Of a stretch of DNA of 29,774 nucleotides, positions 1 to 8,127 are shown one piece after another; within the stretch, counting starts at the first letter, position 1; each line of letters opens with the position of its first letter. The stretch is from an uncultured Cellvibrio sp. Its GTDB lineage: Bacteria; Pseudomonadota; Gammaproteobacteria; Pseudomonadales; Cellvibrionaceae. The stretch is from positions 1 to 29,774 of the forward strand of contig CAMLML010000060.1 in the NCBI GenBank assembly GCA_946481095.1. Direction: 5' to 3'. The notes below the pieces were generated by a model, which was given only the letters and a program-made list of their open reading frames with translations, did no database searches and had not been told where the DNA came from. The position numbers and the translations under genes were made by a program.

Positions 1-28
1 CTACAGATAAAATAAATGCTTGCACAAT

Positions 29-54
29 AAAAAAGAGGCCGAAGCCTCTTTTTT
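29..54 (-). terminator. Rho-independent terminator of purL
   Basis: A perfect 9-bp stem (AAAAGAGGC at 31-39, GCCTCTTTT at 44-52) closes on a four-base loop that reads TTCG on the minus strand, the very stable UUCG tetraloop. It starts 2 bases after the purL stop and is followed by a T-run on the minus strand. The flanking A/T runs are symmetric, so it could also stop transcription arriving from the left. Confidence 0.9.
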
Positions 55-55
55 A

Positions 56-3000
56 TCAACCCACAAACACCCGGGCATTTCTAAACAGTCGCAACCAGGC
101 GCCGTCATCTTTCCAATCATCCGGTTTCCAGGAATTGGAGACTGCACGGAAGACGCGCTCGGGGTGCGGCATCATGATGGTAACGCGACCGTCTTTGCTG
201 CTGACGCTGGTGATACCCAATGGTGAACCGTTGGGGTTAGCAGGATAGGTTTCTGTTGGTTGAATATGATTGTTGACAAAACGCAATGCCACTGTGCCGC
301 TTTCGTTGCAGCGTTTTAATGCATCTGCATCGGCAAACTCTGCGTAACCTTCGCCGTGTGCAACGGCGACTGGCATATGTGAACCGGCCATGCCTGCGAA
401 TAAAACAGAAGATGATTCCTGCACTTGAACCAAACTGAAACGCGCTTCAAATTGTTCAGACAGGTTGCGAACAAAACGTGGCCAATGATCAGCACCAGGA
501 ATTAAATTTTTCAAATTCGACATCATCTGGCAACCGTTACACACACCCAAACTAAAGGTGTCATTACGATGGAAAAATTGTTCAAATTCGTCGCGTACTT
601 TGCTGTTAAACAAAATCGTTTTTGACCAGCCCTCGCCTGCACCCAAAACGTCGCCGTAAGAAAAACCACCGCAGGCAACCAGACCTTTGAAGTTTTTAAG
701 CGATACGCGACCAGACAACAAATCACTCATGTGTACATCAACAGCCGTGAATCCGGCGCGATCAAATGCTGCCGCCATTTCCACGTGACCATTCACACCC
801 TGCTCACGCAATACGGCAATAGATGGACGTACGCCGGTTTTAATAAATGGCGCTGCCACATCCTGATTAATATCGTAAGTTAATTTGACGCTTAGGCCTG
901 GATCGTTTTGTTGAATCGCATCAAATTCCGATTTTGCGCAAGCGGGATTATCGCGCAATGCTTGAATGCGATAACTGGTTTCTGACCAGAGTGATTGTAA
1001 AGTGGCACGCGCTTGTTCAAACATCACTTTGCCATTTTGTACAACGCGAATTTTATCTTGATCATTCAATTGACCAATCACCTGCACTTTTCCGGCAGAT
1101 GCAAAACGCGCTTGCACTTTTGCGGATTTATCACGAGCCACTTGCAAGACTGCACCCGCTTCTTCGTTAAACAGCATTGACAGCGCGTCGCCGTCTTGCA
1201 GATTGATATCCACGCCCATGTGCCCGGCAAAACTCATTTCCGCGAGAGTGGTGAACACACCACCATCACTGCGGTCGTGATAGGCAATTATGTCGCCTGC
1301 CGCAATGCTTTCTTGCATTGCGTTAAAGAAATGTTTGAGTTGCGCAGCAGAATCCAAATCAGCGGGCACTTCGCCCATTTGATTATAGACTTGCGTCAGA
1401 ATCGAACCGCCCAAACGGTTTTTGCCGTTACCCAAATCAATCAATAACAAATCAGATTCAATTTGACGCAATTGTGGTGTCAGCGTTTTGCGAACATCTT
1501 CAACCGGTGCGAATGCAGAAATAATTAAAGATAAAGGCGCAGTTACCGCTTTGTTGTTGTCGCCATCTTTCCATGCAGTGCGCATGGACATGGAATCTTT
1601 TCCGACTGGAATGGTGATACCCAATTCAGGGCACAATTGCATGCCGACAGCCTCAACTGTGCGGAATAATTTTTCATCTTCACCTTTGTGACCTGCAGCG
1701 CACATCCAGTTTGCTGATAATTTCACATCAGATAATTTTTCAATTTTGGTCGCCGCAATATTAGTGATGGCTTCAGCAATCGCCATACGACCCGATGCAG
1801 GTGCATCCAGCAAGGCCAATGGTGTGCGCTCGCCCATGCTCATGGCTTCGCCTTTGGTGGAATCGTAACTGACCGTAGTCACCGCACAATCCGCAACCGG
1901 AATTTGCCATGGACCAATCAATTGATCGCGCGCAACCATACCGGTAACAGAACGATCGCCAATCGTGATCAGGAAATTTTTGCTGGCCACTGCCGGATGT
2001 TTTAGTACGCGCTCAATTGCATCATTCAATGCAATATTGTTTGTCGAAAAGGTTTCGGTTTTAGCTTGATGTTTTTCTGCAGTGCGATGCATTTTTGGCG
2101 GCTTGCCAAATAACACTGACATGGGCAGATAAACCGGTTTTGCATCGAAATGTTTGTCGTTCACTAACAAATGTTTTTCATCTGTGGCTTCGCCGACAAC
2201 TGCGTAAGGTGCGCGTTCGCGTTTACAAATTTCTTCAAAGCGCGATAAATCTTGCGGCTTGATTGCCAATACATAACGCTCTTGCGATTCGTTGCACCAA
2301 ATCGCCAGTGGGCTCATACCGGGTTCGTCATTGGGCACGTTGCGCAATTCAAATTTACCGCCAGTGCCGCCATCTTTTACTAATTCAGGGAATGCATTCG
2401 ACAAACCACCTGCACCCACATCGTGAATAAAGGCAATCGGATTGTTTTCACCTTGCTGCCAACAAGCGTCGATCACTTCCTGACAACGGCGTTCCATTTC
2501 CGGGTTTTGACGTTGCACTGATGCAAAATCCAAATCTTCTGATGACGAACCCGAAGTCATGGATGAAGCAGCCCCACCACCCAAACCAATCAACATGGCC
2601 GGGCCACCTAACACAACCAATTTTGTACCCGCACCAAATGGCGGTTTTTCGATATGTTCTGCTTTGATATTGCCGTATCCACCCGCCAACATAATTGGCT
2701 TGTGATAACCGCGGCGTTCGCCATCAAAATTTTCTTCGAAAGTTCTGAAGTAACCGCAAATATTCGGGCGACCAAATTCGTTATTAAATGCGGCACCACC
2801 GATTGGGCCTTCGATCATTATGTCGAGCGGCGTCACTATGCGATTGGGTTTTCCGTAATTCTCTTCCCAAGGTTGTTCGAAACCGGGGATTTGTAAATTG
2901 GAAACGGTAAAACCGGTCAAACCGACTTTAGGTTTTGAACCGCGACCCACAGCACCTTCATCACGAATTTCACCACCCGCACCTGTACCTGCACCCGAGA

Positions 3001-3973
3001 AAGGTGAAATTGCGGTTGGGTGATTGTGCGTTTCCACTTTCATCAATAAATGAATCGGTTGCTGGGTGTATTCGTATTGTTTGGTTTCTGGATTGGGATA
3101 AAAACGTCCCGCTTCATGGCCGACAACCACCGCAGCGTTATCCGCATAAGCCGACAGCACATATTCACCGCCGACTTCGTTGGTGTTTTTAATCATCTTG
3201 AATAGACTGCGACTTTGTTCTTCGCCATCAATAGTCCAGGAGGCATTAAAAATTTTGTGGCGACAATGTTCAGAGTTGGCCTGAGCGAACATCATCAATT
3301 CCACATCAACCGGATTGCGATTGAGCGTTTTAAAACTCTCGACCAGATAATCAATTTCATCTTCTGCCAAAGCCAAACCCAAAGATTTGTTGGCGGCAAC
3401 CAGAGCATCGCGCCCGCCACCGAGAATATCCACTGTGGTTTGTGGTGCTGGCGATTGCGCGGTAAAAATTTGCTCGGCCGCATCGAAGCTATCAAATACG
3501 GTTTCCACCATGCGGTCATGTAATAAAGAAGCAATAGCCTTGCGATCTGCCGAAACATCGCCTTCCACAAAATAGGCAACACCACGCTCAAGGCGTTTGA
3601 TCATGGTCAGGCCGGTGTTTTTGGCAATATCAGTCGCCTTGGATGCCCAGGGGGAAATAGTGCCGAGACGGGGGACGACTAAAAACAGAGAGCCAGAAGA
3701 CCCCCTCCTAGCCTCCCCCTTGCCAAGGGGAGGAACTGAAACTCCCTCCCCTGGCAAGGGGAGGGCTGGGGTGGGGTCTTTCACTTTCGGCCCATAAGTC
3801 AACAACGCTTCCAGCACCTGCATCTGCGCATCACTCAATGGCGCCTCAAGATTGGCAAAATGCACGAACTCCGAGGAAAACCCGGTCACTTTGGGGGCAA
3901 TTTGCTGGATATTGGCAAGCAACTTTTGACAACGGAAACTGGAAAGAGCGGGAGCGCCACGCAGGATTAACAT
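56..3973 (-). CDS. purL: Phosphoribosylformylglycinamidine synthase (FGAM synthase), with palindromic-element insertion
   Basis: Large single-chain PurL of 1305 aa (E. coli enzyme about 1295). It catalyses ATP- and glutamine-dependent conversion of FGAR to FGAM, the fourth step of purine synthesis, in the cytosol. Visible are the N-terminal PurS-like part (opening [13 protein letters not shown]), the AIRS-type synthase core with [11 protein letters not shown] and [15 protein letters not shown], and a C-terminal glutaminase with nucleophile Cys1145 (GVCNGCQMM) and the His1270/Glu1272 pair in [10 protein letters not shown]. Residues about 65-93, rich in Pro and Gly, have no counterpart in E. 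coli PurL as I recall it and are encoded by a palindromic repeat (separate entry). The frame stays open and all catalytic motifs are intact, so the enzyme is probably functional. The Shine-Dalgarno is weak (GAGG about 11 nt upstream). No PurR-like operator was seen upstream. Confidence 0.97.
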   Translation of the reverse strand: MLILRGAPALSSFRCQKLLANIQQIAPKVTGFSSEFVHFANLEAPLSDAQMQVLEALLTYGPKVKDPTPALPLPGEGVSVPPLGKGEARRGSSGSLFLVVPRLGTISPWASKATDIAKNTGLTMIKRLERGVAYFVEGDVSADRKAIASLLHDRMVETVFDSFDAAEQIFTAQSPAPQTTVDILGGGRDALVAANKSLGLALAEDEIDYLVESFKTLNRNPVDVELMMFAQANSEHCRHKIFNASWTIDGEEQSRSLFKMIKNTNEVGGEYVLSAYADNAAVVVGHEAGRFYPNPETKQYEYTQQPIHLLMKVETHNHPTAISPFSGAGTGAGGEIRDEGAVGRGSKPKVGLTGFTVSNLQIPGFEQPWEENYGKPNRIVTPLDIMIEGPIGGAAFNNEFGRPNICGYFRTFEENFDGERRGYHKPIMLAGGYGNIKAEHIEKPPFGAGTKLVVLGGPAMLIGLGGGAASSMTSGSSSEDLDFASVQRQNPEMERRCQEVIDACWQQGENNPIAFIHDVGAGGLSNAFPELVKDGGTGGKFELRNVPNDEPGMSPLAIWCNESQERYVLAIKPQDLSRFEEICKRERAPYAVVGEATDEKHLLVNDKHFDAKPVYLPMSVLFGKPPKMHRTAEKHQAKTETFSTNNIALNDAIERVLKHPAVASKNFLITIGDRSVTGMVARDQLIGPWQIPVADCAVTTVSYDSTKGEAMSMGERTPLALLDAPASGRMAIAEAITNIAATKIEKLSDVKLSANWMCAAGHKGEDEKLFRTVEAVGMQLCPELGITIPVGKDSMSMRTAWKDGDNNKAVTAPLSLIISAFAPVEDVRKTLTPQLRQIESDLLLIDLGNGKNRLGGSILTQVYNQMGEVPADLDSAAQLKHFFNAMQESIAAGDIIAYHDRSDGGVFTTLAEMSFAGHMGVDINLQDGDALSMLFNEEAGAVLQVARDKSAKVQARFASAGKVQVIGQLNDQDKIRVVQNGKVMFEQARATLQSLWSETSYRIQALRDNPACAKSEFDAIQQNDPGLSVKLTYDINQDVAAPFIKTGVRPSIAVLREQGVNGHVEMAAAFDRAGFTAVDVHMSDLLSGRVSLKNFKGLVACGGFSYGDVLGAGEGWSKTILFNSKVRDEFEQFFHRNDTFSLGVCNGCQMMSNLKNLIPGADHWPRFVRNLSEQFEARFSLVQVQESSSVLFAGMAGSHMPVAVAHGEGYAEFADADALKRCNESGTVALRFVNNHIQPTETYPANPNGSPLGITSVSSKDGRVTIMMPHPERVFRAVSNSWKPDDWKDDGAWLRLFRNARVFVG
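3697..3780. repeat. Palindromic repeat inserted in frame in purL
   Basis: An 84-bp element forms a long imperfect hairpin: the left arm from 3697 (AAGACCCCC...) and the inverted right arm ending at 3780 (...GGGGTCTT) match over about 35 bp around a short loop near 3735-3742. It contains internal CCCCTTGCCAAGGGG-type dyads and is far more C/G-polarised than the surrounding gene. Its length is a multiple of three and it is read as residues 65-93 of PurL ([12 protein letters not shown]... then GKGEARRG). Similar GC-rich palindromes sit between genes in many bacteria; in-coding examples are the Rickettsia palindromic elements. No second copy was seen in this window. Confidence 0.85.
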
Positions 3974-4018
3974 AGTGGGAGAAGCCTCGGCTTGGGGGAA
4001 TATGAAAAAGAGGTGCGC

Positions 4019-4024
4019 ATTCTA
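4019..4024 (-). promoter_or_regulatory. purL: Possible -10 box of purL
   Basis: On the minus strand the hexamer TAGAAT lies about 45 nt upstream of the purL start and resembles a sigma-70 -10 element. No convincing -35 box occurs at 16-18 nt, so the assignment is weak. Confidence 0.3.
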
Positions 4025-4099
4025 CTGATTTCAGGCTCAAAGCGCGACCGAACCTGACAAATCACACAATCAGTATTTATTCCTGTATCCTGCGCACCG

Positions 4100-4127
4100 A
4101 ACAGTCAGCAGGTAATGCGCGACTGTT
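4100..4127. repeat. Inverted repeat in the tatD leader
   Basis: AACAGTC at 4100-4106 is mirrored by GACTGTT at 4121-4127, with a 14-nt loop and a run of five T shortly after. It lies between the divergent purL and tatD genes. It may be a leader structure or an operator; nothing in the sequence decides. Confidence 0.3.
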
Positions 4128-4167
4128 GAGTTTTTACTTAATAATAATTTTCTAAGGAAGATAGATA

Positions 4168-4968
4168 ATGAAAAAATTAATTGATATTGGAATCAATTTA
4201 ACCAATAAACAATTTAACAACGACGTAGATCCCATCATAAAAAACGCACTTGATGCTGGTGTCTCAACAATGTTGCTGACAGGAACCAGCATCCGGAATA
4301 GCGAACAATCCTCAACAATTGCACAGCAATATCCCGGTGTTCTTTATTCCACCGCGGGAATACATCCACACGATGCCAAAAGTTTTGATAATAAAAGTAT
4401 TCCAAAACTTAAATCGTTATTGAAAAAATCACATGTGATTTCAGTGGGTGAATGCGGACTTGATTTCGATCGGGATTTTTCTCCAAGACCAATGCAGGAA
4501 GAATGTTACAAAGCACACCTTGAATTGGCGATAGAAATTCAAAAACCTCTTTTCCTGCACGAACGCGCCGCACATCAACGGTTTATGGTCATCACTCAGG
4601 ATTATTTACCCAAACTACCCAAAGCCGTTGTTCATTGTTTTACAGGCAGTTTGGCAGAAGCAAAAACTTATCTGGATAAAGGTTTTTACTTAGGCTTCAC
4701 CGGCGCCATCAGTGACACAAAACGATTCGCGCAATTAAAAGACGTCATCAAATTTGTACCATTAGATCGCATGATGATAGAAACCGACGCACCTTTCATG
4801 CTGCCAAAAAATGTCCCGAAAGATGAACTGACAAAATACAATGAACGCCGAAATGAACCGGCTTTTTTGCCTTATGTCGCGAAAACGATTGCGGAGTTTA
4901 AGGGTATTGATGTGGAGCTTGTTGCAGAGAACTGTACCAAGGTGACTCAAGAGTTTTTTGGGATTTAG
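4168..4968 (+). CDS. tatD: TatD family metal-dependent DNase
   Basis: TatD-type hydrolase of 266 aa (E. coli TatD 260). These are cytosolic metal-dependent 3'-5' exonucleases on single-stranded DNA/RNA implicated in DNA repair; despite the name they are not needed for Tat export. Family landmarks are all present: DIGINLT at the N-terminus (as in TatD proper, rather than the HxH of the YcfH/YjjV branch), GIHPHD (64-69), the metal-ligand glutamate in GECGLDFD (94-101), His131, HCFTG (156-160) and the ETDAP aspartate (205-209). The C-terminal RRNEPAFLP motif also matches TatD. TAAGGAAG about 8 nt upstream supports this ATG. It is divergent from purL and not linked to tatABC here. Confidence 0.93.
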   Translation: MKKLIDIGINLTNKQFNNDVDPIIKNALDAGVSTMLLTGTSIRNSEQSSTIAQQYPGVLYSTAGIHPHDAKSFDNKSIPKLKSLLKKSHVISVGECGLDFDRDFSPRPMQEECYKAHLELAIEIQKPLFLHERAAHQRFMVITQDYLPKLPKAVVHCFTGSLAEAKTYLDKGFYLGFTGAISDTKRFAQLKDVIKFVPLDRMMIETDAPFMLPKNVPKDELTKYNERRNEPAFLPYVAKTIAEFKGIDVELVAENCTKVTQEFFGI

Positions 4969-4985
4969 AAATAAAACCTGCCACA

Positions 4986-5021
4986 TGTAGGTTGGGATGC
5001 AAATCCCAACATGATGCTACA
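4986..5021. repeat. Small dispersed-type palindromic repeat
   Basis: A perfect hairpin, GTTGGGAT (4991-4998), loop GCAA, ATCCCAAC (5003-5010), is flanked by TGTAG (4986) and CTACA (5017-5021). It sits between the convergent tatD and lipoprotein genes and may terminate both. The TGTAGGTTGGG...CCCAAC pattern resembles dispersed intergenic repeats of many proteobacteria. The stop codon of the lipoprotein gene (5017-5019) lies inside the outer arm. Confidence 0.65.
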
Positions 5022-5391
5022 GAACCAAATCACGAATAAAAACTTCTTTATTATTTGGCTCCACATAAATAATTTTATAATTTCCTGATTTTAAATTGCT
5101 GAGTTTGACTGGATCGCAATTTGGTTTATCGCCAAGCCCCGTATAAAGTGAGAGATAAATTTTGCTCGATGCCGCTTTAGCTTTTATTACGCAACCATGA
5201 GGTGCAGAATTGAAAATGGGTTTGCCGTTTGCGTCAAAATCGAACGAAAGCATTAGGCTTCCATCTGTTAATTCGGAAGTGTTAACAAACAGGCCGCCCA
5301 ACTTTTGAATGTATTCCCAATCGACATGGGAATAGGACAATGTCTTGCAACCCGTTAGGCTTAGCAACAGCAAAACCAGTACTCTCATCAT
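5017..5391 (-). CDS. Small putative lipoprotein, unknown function
   Basis: A 124-aa protein of no family I recognise. The N-terminus is a short type II signal peptide with lipobox LTGC, predicting lipidation at Cys15 and a mature protein of about 110 aa in the periplasm or at the outer membrane. The mature part is hydrophilic with likely beta content and two further cysteines, in HGCVIKAKA and KPNCDPVKL, that could form a disulfide. AAGGA (minus strand, complement of 5400-5404) is a good ribosome binding site about 8 nt from the first of two adjacent ATG codons. It is convergent with tatD, and its stop lies in a palindromic repeat. A short open frame ends just upstream, overlapping the ribosome binding site. 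Confidence 0.75.
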   Translation of the reverse strand: MMRVLVLLLLSLTGCKTLSYSHVDWEYIQKLGGLFVNTSELTDGSLMLSFDFDANGKPIFNSAPHGCVIKAKAASSKIYLSLYTGLGDKPNCDPVKLSNLKSGNYKIIYVEPNNKEVFIRDLVL

Positions 5392-5402
5392 TATTCGATT
5401 CC

Positions 5403-5507
5403 TTAACCCTGCAATTCGCCGATAGTGCCTGATCCATCAACAATTGGAAACCCGTCTTTAATTGGAGAGTTATCGCCCGCTCTTTTGGCTGGCATAATGA
5501 ACGCCAT
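5403..5507 (-). CDS. Possible 34-aa ORF upstream of the lipoprotein gene
   Basis: A minus-strand open frame from ATG at 5507 (or the in-frame ATG at 5495) to TAA at 5403-5405. The peptide begins MAFIMPAKRAGD and ends in a protein-like stretch, GFPIVDGSGTIGELQG. Its stop codon overlaps the Shine-Dalgarno of the lipoprotein gene, which would allow translational coupling. No clear ribosome binding site of its own is seen, and its 5' end meets the leader of the divergent VTT gene. It may be a real small gene, the remnant of a longer gene, or chance. Confidence 0.2.
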   Translation of the reverse strand: MAFIMPAKRAGDNSPIKDGFPIVDGSGTIGELQG

Positions 5508-5527
5508 TTTTACAAAAGAGATGCTGC

Positions 5528-6187
5528 ATGAGACCGCTGATTACCCTGGCCCTGGGTTTAATGGCTATTTTTGTGACTATTTTTATCCTGATGAAACTCA
5601 CCGGGGTGTTGACGCTGGATGATATCAAACACTGGTTGAATCTGGCTGCTGAAGCCAATCCTGTCGCAGTTGCACTGACGATTATTATTTTACTGACCTG
5701 TGATCTTTTTATTGCGGTGCCTACTCTGTCGGTTTGTATTTTGGCGGGTTATTTTTTGGGATTTTTTTGGGGAGGCATCACCGCATCCATCGGCATGTTA
5801 TCGACAGGTTCATTAGGTTATTGGCTTTGTTATTTTTATGGCCCTGGACTTTTACAAAAAATTTATAAAGACGAAAAAAAACGTCAGGAGATGCAACAAG
5901 TTTTCAATCAACAAGGTAAAAAAATAATTTTAATTTCGCGTGCGATGCCGATGTTACCCGAAATATCTGCTTGTCTTGCAGGTAGCAATCGTTTGCCATT
6001 TCAGGAATTTTTATTTTTATTTTCGATTGCAACCCTTCCTTATGGATTTATTGCGGCGTTTGCAGGTTCACATTCAAGTATTGAAAACCCTTTACCGGCA
6101 TTGCTTGCCGCCATACTGGTGCCATTAATTCTTTGGGCCTGTTGGTTTTTGTGGATCAAACCTGGTTTTTCCAAAACAATGGCCTGA
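5528..6187 (+). CDS. TVP38/TMEM64 (VTT domain) family membrane protein
   Basis: A 219-aa inner-membrane protein of the VTT/DedA-like superfamily; members are thought to help move or distribute lipids across membranes, but no bacterial substrate can be named here. An N-terminal membrane segment (about 3-24) is followed by the VTT core: hydrophobic helices around 47-90, the glycine-rich stretch with GYFLGFFWGG and ASIGMLSTGSLGYWLCYFYG, a basic cytoplasmic segment, then the family's conserved ISRAMPMLPE with the following LAGSNRLPFQEF. Two more hydrophobic segments close the protein. AAAAGAG 7 nt upstream of the ATG supports the start. It lies between tatD and mltF and has its own 400-bp AT-rich downstream gap, so it is probably monocistronic. 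Confidence 0.85.
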   Translation: MRPLITLALGLMAIFVTIFILMKLTGVLTLDDIKHWLNLAAEANPVAVALTIIILLTCDLFIAVPTLSVCILAGYFLGFFWGGITASIGMLSTGSLGYWLCYFYGPGLLQKIYKDEKKRQEMQQVFNQQGKKIILISRAMPMLPEISACLAGSNRLPFQEFLFLFSIATLPYGFIAAFAGSHSSIENPLPALLAAILVPLILWACWFLWIKPGFSKTMA

Positions 6188-6592
6188 TGGTATTTTTGCT
6201 GCCAATTAATCATCAATAAAAAACTAAAAATGTGCACAAGATCTACAAAATAAATTGCAAATATTCTGCATTTCATGAAAAAAAGTGTTTTGTAATAAAT
6301 AAAAAACCGCAAAATTGTAAAAATTATCAATTTTTTACATCTATAACAAAATAAACTAAGAATAAAAATCTTTTACAAAACAATAAGCTAGCTGCCACAT
6401 CTCAAGATCGGCAAAACTCAAACATAAAAATTCTCAAAAAACAAGCTATTCATATTAAGAAACGCCGATTACCATGGCGCCCAATGTTGCACGGATCTTT
6501 TTTTGCTCAGCAAATGGATTGGATTCGGCATGAGTTGCACACACGAAATTGCGTTCCTGTTCGGGCGTTGCCATTCAAAACCGGAGTAACCT
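6188..6592. other. AT-rich intergenic region before mltF
   Basis: About 405 bp without a convincing gene. The first 270 bp are very AT-rich and contain an imperfect hairpin, GTAAAAATT (6317-6325) with AATTTTTTAC (6329-6338), which could end the VTT transcript. Base composition becomes more balanced from about 6470, where short frames on both strands run into mltF; none has a good ribosome binding site or a recognisable product. The mltF promoter must lie here but no clear -35/-10 pair was found. Confidence 0.6.
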
Positions 6593-8017
6593 ATGGATAT
6601 TCGAGTTATGGAAATTCGACAATTTTCAAAATTGGTGGTGAGGTTTTTACTACTGATTGTCTGCCTGATCATTTTCATTCTGCCACTTGAGCGCAGTATT
6701 CCCCAATCCCAGCTCGACAAAGTACTTGAGGCTGGTGAATTAAGAGTTATCTCACGCAACGGCCCCGCAACCTATTATGAGGGTGCTAATGGCTTGACCG
6801 GTTTTGGTTACAAGATAGTGAAGGGCTTTGCCGACCAATTGGGTGTCAAGCTGGTTATACTGGATGAATCACAATCTCCTCTGGGGCGTCTTCTCAAAGG
6901 CCAGGCAGATATGGCAGCAGCGGCAATTACGACAATTGAAGCCAAAGAACTGCCTATACGTTTTGCTGCTCCTCACCACAAAATTCAGTTCGAGCTTATC
7001 AGCCATACCAATCGACCACTTCCCGAACCGAATCTGGATGGTGTGGAAATCGCTATCACACCTGAAATGGCCAGACACCCCGCACTGGTTGCAATAAAAC
7101 TACAGTATCCATCAGCACACTGGATAGAAACCAACAGTAACGATCAAACCGATTTGTTTTCTCGCGTCAATAAAGGAGAAGTCCCGTTTGCCGTGATTGA
7201 CTCAGACAGTTTTCAACTGCATCAATATTCCTTTGCCAATACTCAAATAGCCATGAGCCTTGGAGATCCCCAGGATGTAGCCTGGGCATTTTCTGCAGCA
7301 ACAGATCCAAGCCTGTTTCATCAGGCACAGATCTACCTTAGCAACATCAAAGAGTCTGGCCAGCTGGAACAAATAACCGCCGAATTTTTCCAACCTCTGG
7401 AAGAGATGAACTCCATTGACGCCCTGCTCTTGAGCCAGCATCTGGAAGAGCGTTTGTTACCCCATATGGATGACATGAAACGCGCGTCGGAAATATTCAA
7501 TCTTGATTGGCGACTACTGGCGGCCATAGGTTACAAGGAGTCCCAATGGCTAACCAAAATTGAATCTCCAACAGGTGTCAAAGGCATGATGATGTTGACC
7601 AAAATCACCGCCAAAGCCATGGGCGTTGAAGACAGGGAAAACCCTCAACAAGCTATTTTTGGTGCAGCCAAATTGTTCCGCTACCTGCTGGATAACCAAC
7701 CAAAAGATATTGCAGAAGGTGAGCGCATACATTTTGCACTTGCTTGCTATAACCAGGGCATGGGTCACATAGCCGATGCCCGTCGTTTGACCCTGAAAAT
7801 GGGGGGCAACCCCAATCGCTGGCAGGATGTACGTGAACACCTCCCACTGCTTTCGTTGAGCCAATATTATCGACAGGCAAAACATGGATACATGAGAGGC
7901 AAAGAGCCCGTGGTATTCGTTGATAAGGTTCTGGATTACTACAAAATGCTGGTTTGGCATGAACAGCAAGAACATTTGCGACTGGCCACAGCCAGTAGCA
8001 CTCCCGCCTGGCTGTAA
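6593..8017 (+). CDS. mltF: Membrane-bound lytic murein transglycosylase F
   Basis: A 474-aa enzyme matching MltF throughout. It cleaves the MurNAc-GlcNAc bond of peptidoglycan, releasing 1,6-anhydro products, and is tethered at the periplasmic side of the envelope. The N-terminus has a hydrophobic segment (about 13-31), then a solute-binding-protein family 3 regulatory domain (about 40-270; LDKVLEAGELRV start), then an SLT lysozyme-like domain (about 290-460). The catalytic glutamate is Glu316 in IGYKESQW, followed by the family's SPTGVKGMMMLT and ALACYNQGMGH motifs. GGAG 6 nt upstream favours the ATG at 6593; an in-frame ATG at 6608 is possible. In E. coli mltF is the direct divergent neighbour of purL; here three intact genes lie between. 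Confidence 0.95.
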   Translation: MDIRVMEIRQFSKLVVRFLLLIVCLIIFILPLERSIPQSQLDKVLEAGELRVISRNGPATYYEGANGLTGFGYKIVKGFADQLGVKLVILDESQSPLGRLLKGQADMAAAAITTIEAKELPIRFAAPHHKIQFELISHTNRPLPEPNLDGVEIAITPEMARHPALVAIKLQYPSAHWIETNSNDQTDLFSRVNKGEVPFAVIDSDSFQLHQYSFANTQIAMSLGDPQDVAWAFSAATDPSLFHQAQIYLSNIKESGQLEQITAEFFQPLEEMNSIDALLLSQHLEERLLPHMDDMKRASEIFNLDWRLLAAIGYKESQWLTKIESPTGVKGMMMLTKITAKAMGVEDRENPQQAIFGAAKLFRYLLDNQPKDIAEGERIHFALACYNQGMGHIADARRLTLKMGGNPNRWQDVREHLPLLSLSQYYRQAKHGYMRGKEPVVFVDKVLDYYKMLVWHEQQEHLRLATASSTPAWL

Positions 8018-8041
8018 CACTCACACATTGATAACGAAAAT

Positions 8042-8067
8042 GTCGGAAGGCGCTGCGCTTTTCCGAC
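8042..8067. repeat. Small palindromic repeat after mltF
   Basis: GTCGGAA (8042-8048) and TTCCGAC (8061-8067) form a 7-bp stem, extendable by G-T pairs, around a GCGCTGCGC-type centre. It follows the mltF stop by 24 bp, so it may act as its terminator or mRNA 3' stabiliser. The GTCGGAA-GGCGCTGCGC pattern resembles dispersed repeats common in gammaproteobacterial intergenic DNA; only one copy is present here. Confidence 0.55.
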
Positions 8068-8127
8068 CGACGAAGTATATTGATCGACCTCTATAAACCC
8101 GCTTTAACACCAATAAAAAGAGTCGTT

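Noticed and set aside
3974..4167. PurR operator or purine riboswitch upstream of purL
   Set aside because: No match to the ACGCAAACGTTTGCGT-type PurR box and no purine aptamer-like arrangement was seen.
5470..5658. 62-codon minus-strand frame over the VTT gene start
   Set aside because: It is antisense to the conserved VTT gene and has no ribosome binding site or recognisable motif.
6484..6690. 68-codon plus-strand frame overlapping the start of mltF
   Set aside because: No ribosome binding site, no family resemblance, and it overlaps the well-supported mltF start.
7550..8024. Two minus-strand open frames of 156 and 123 codons over the end of mltF
   Set aside because: Both mirror the SLT domain coding sequence; mltF is intact and well supported on the plus strand.
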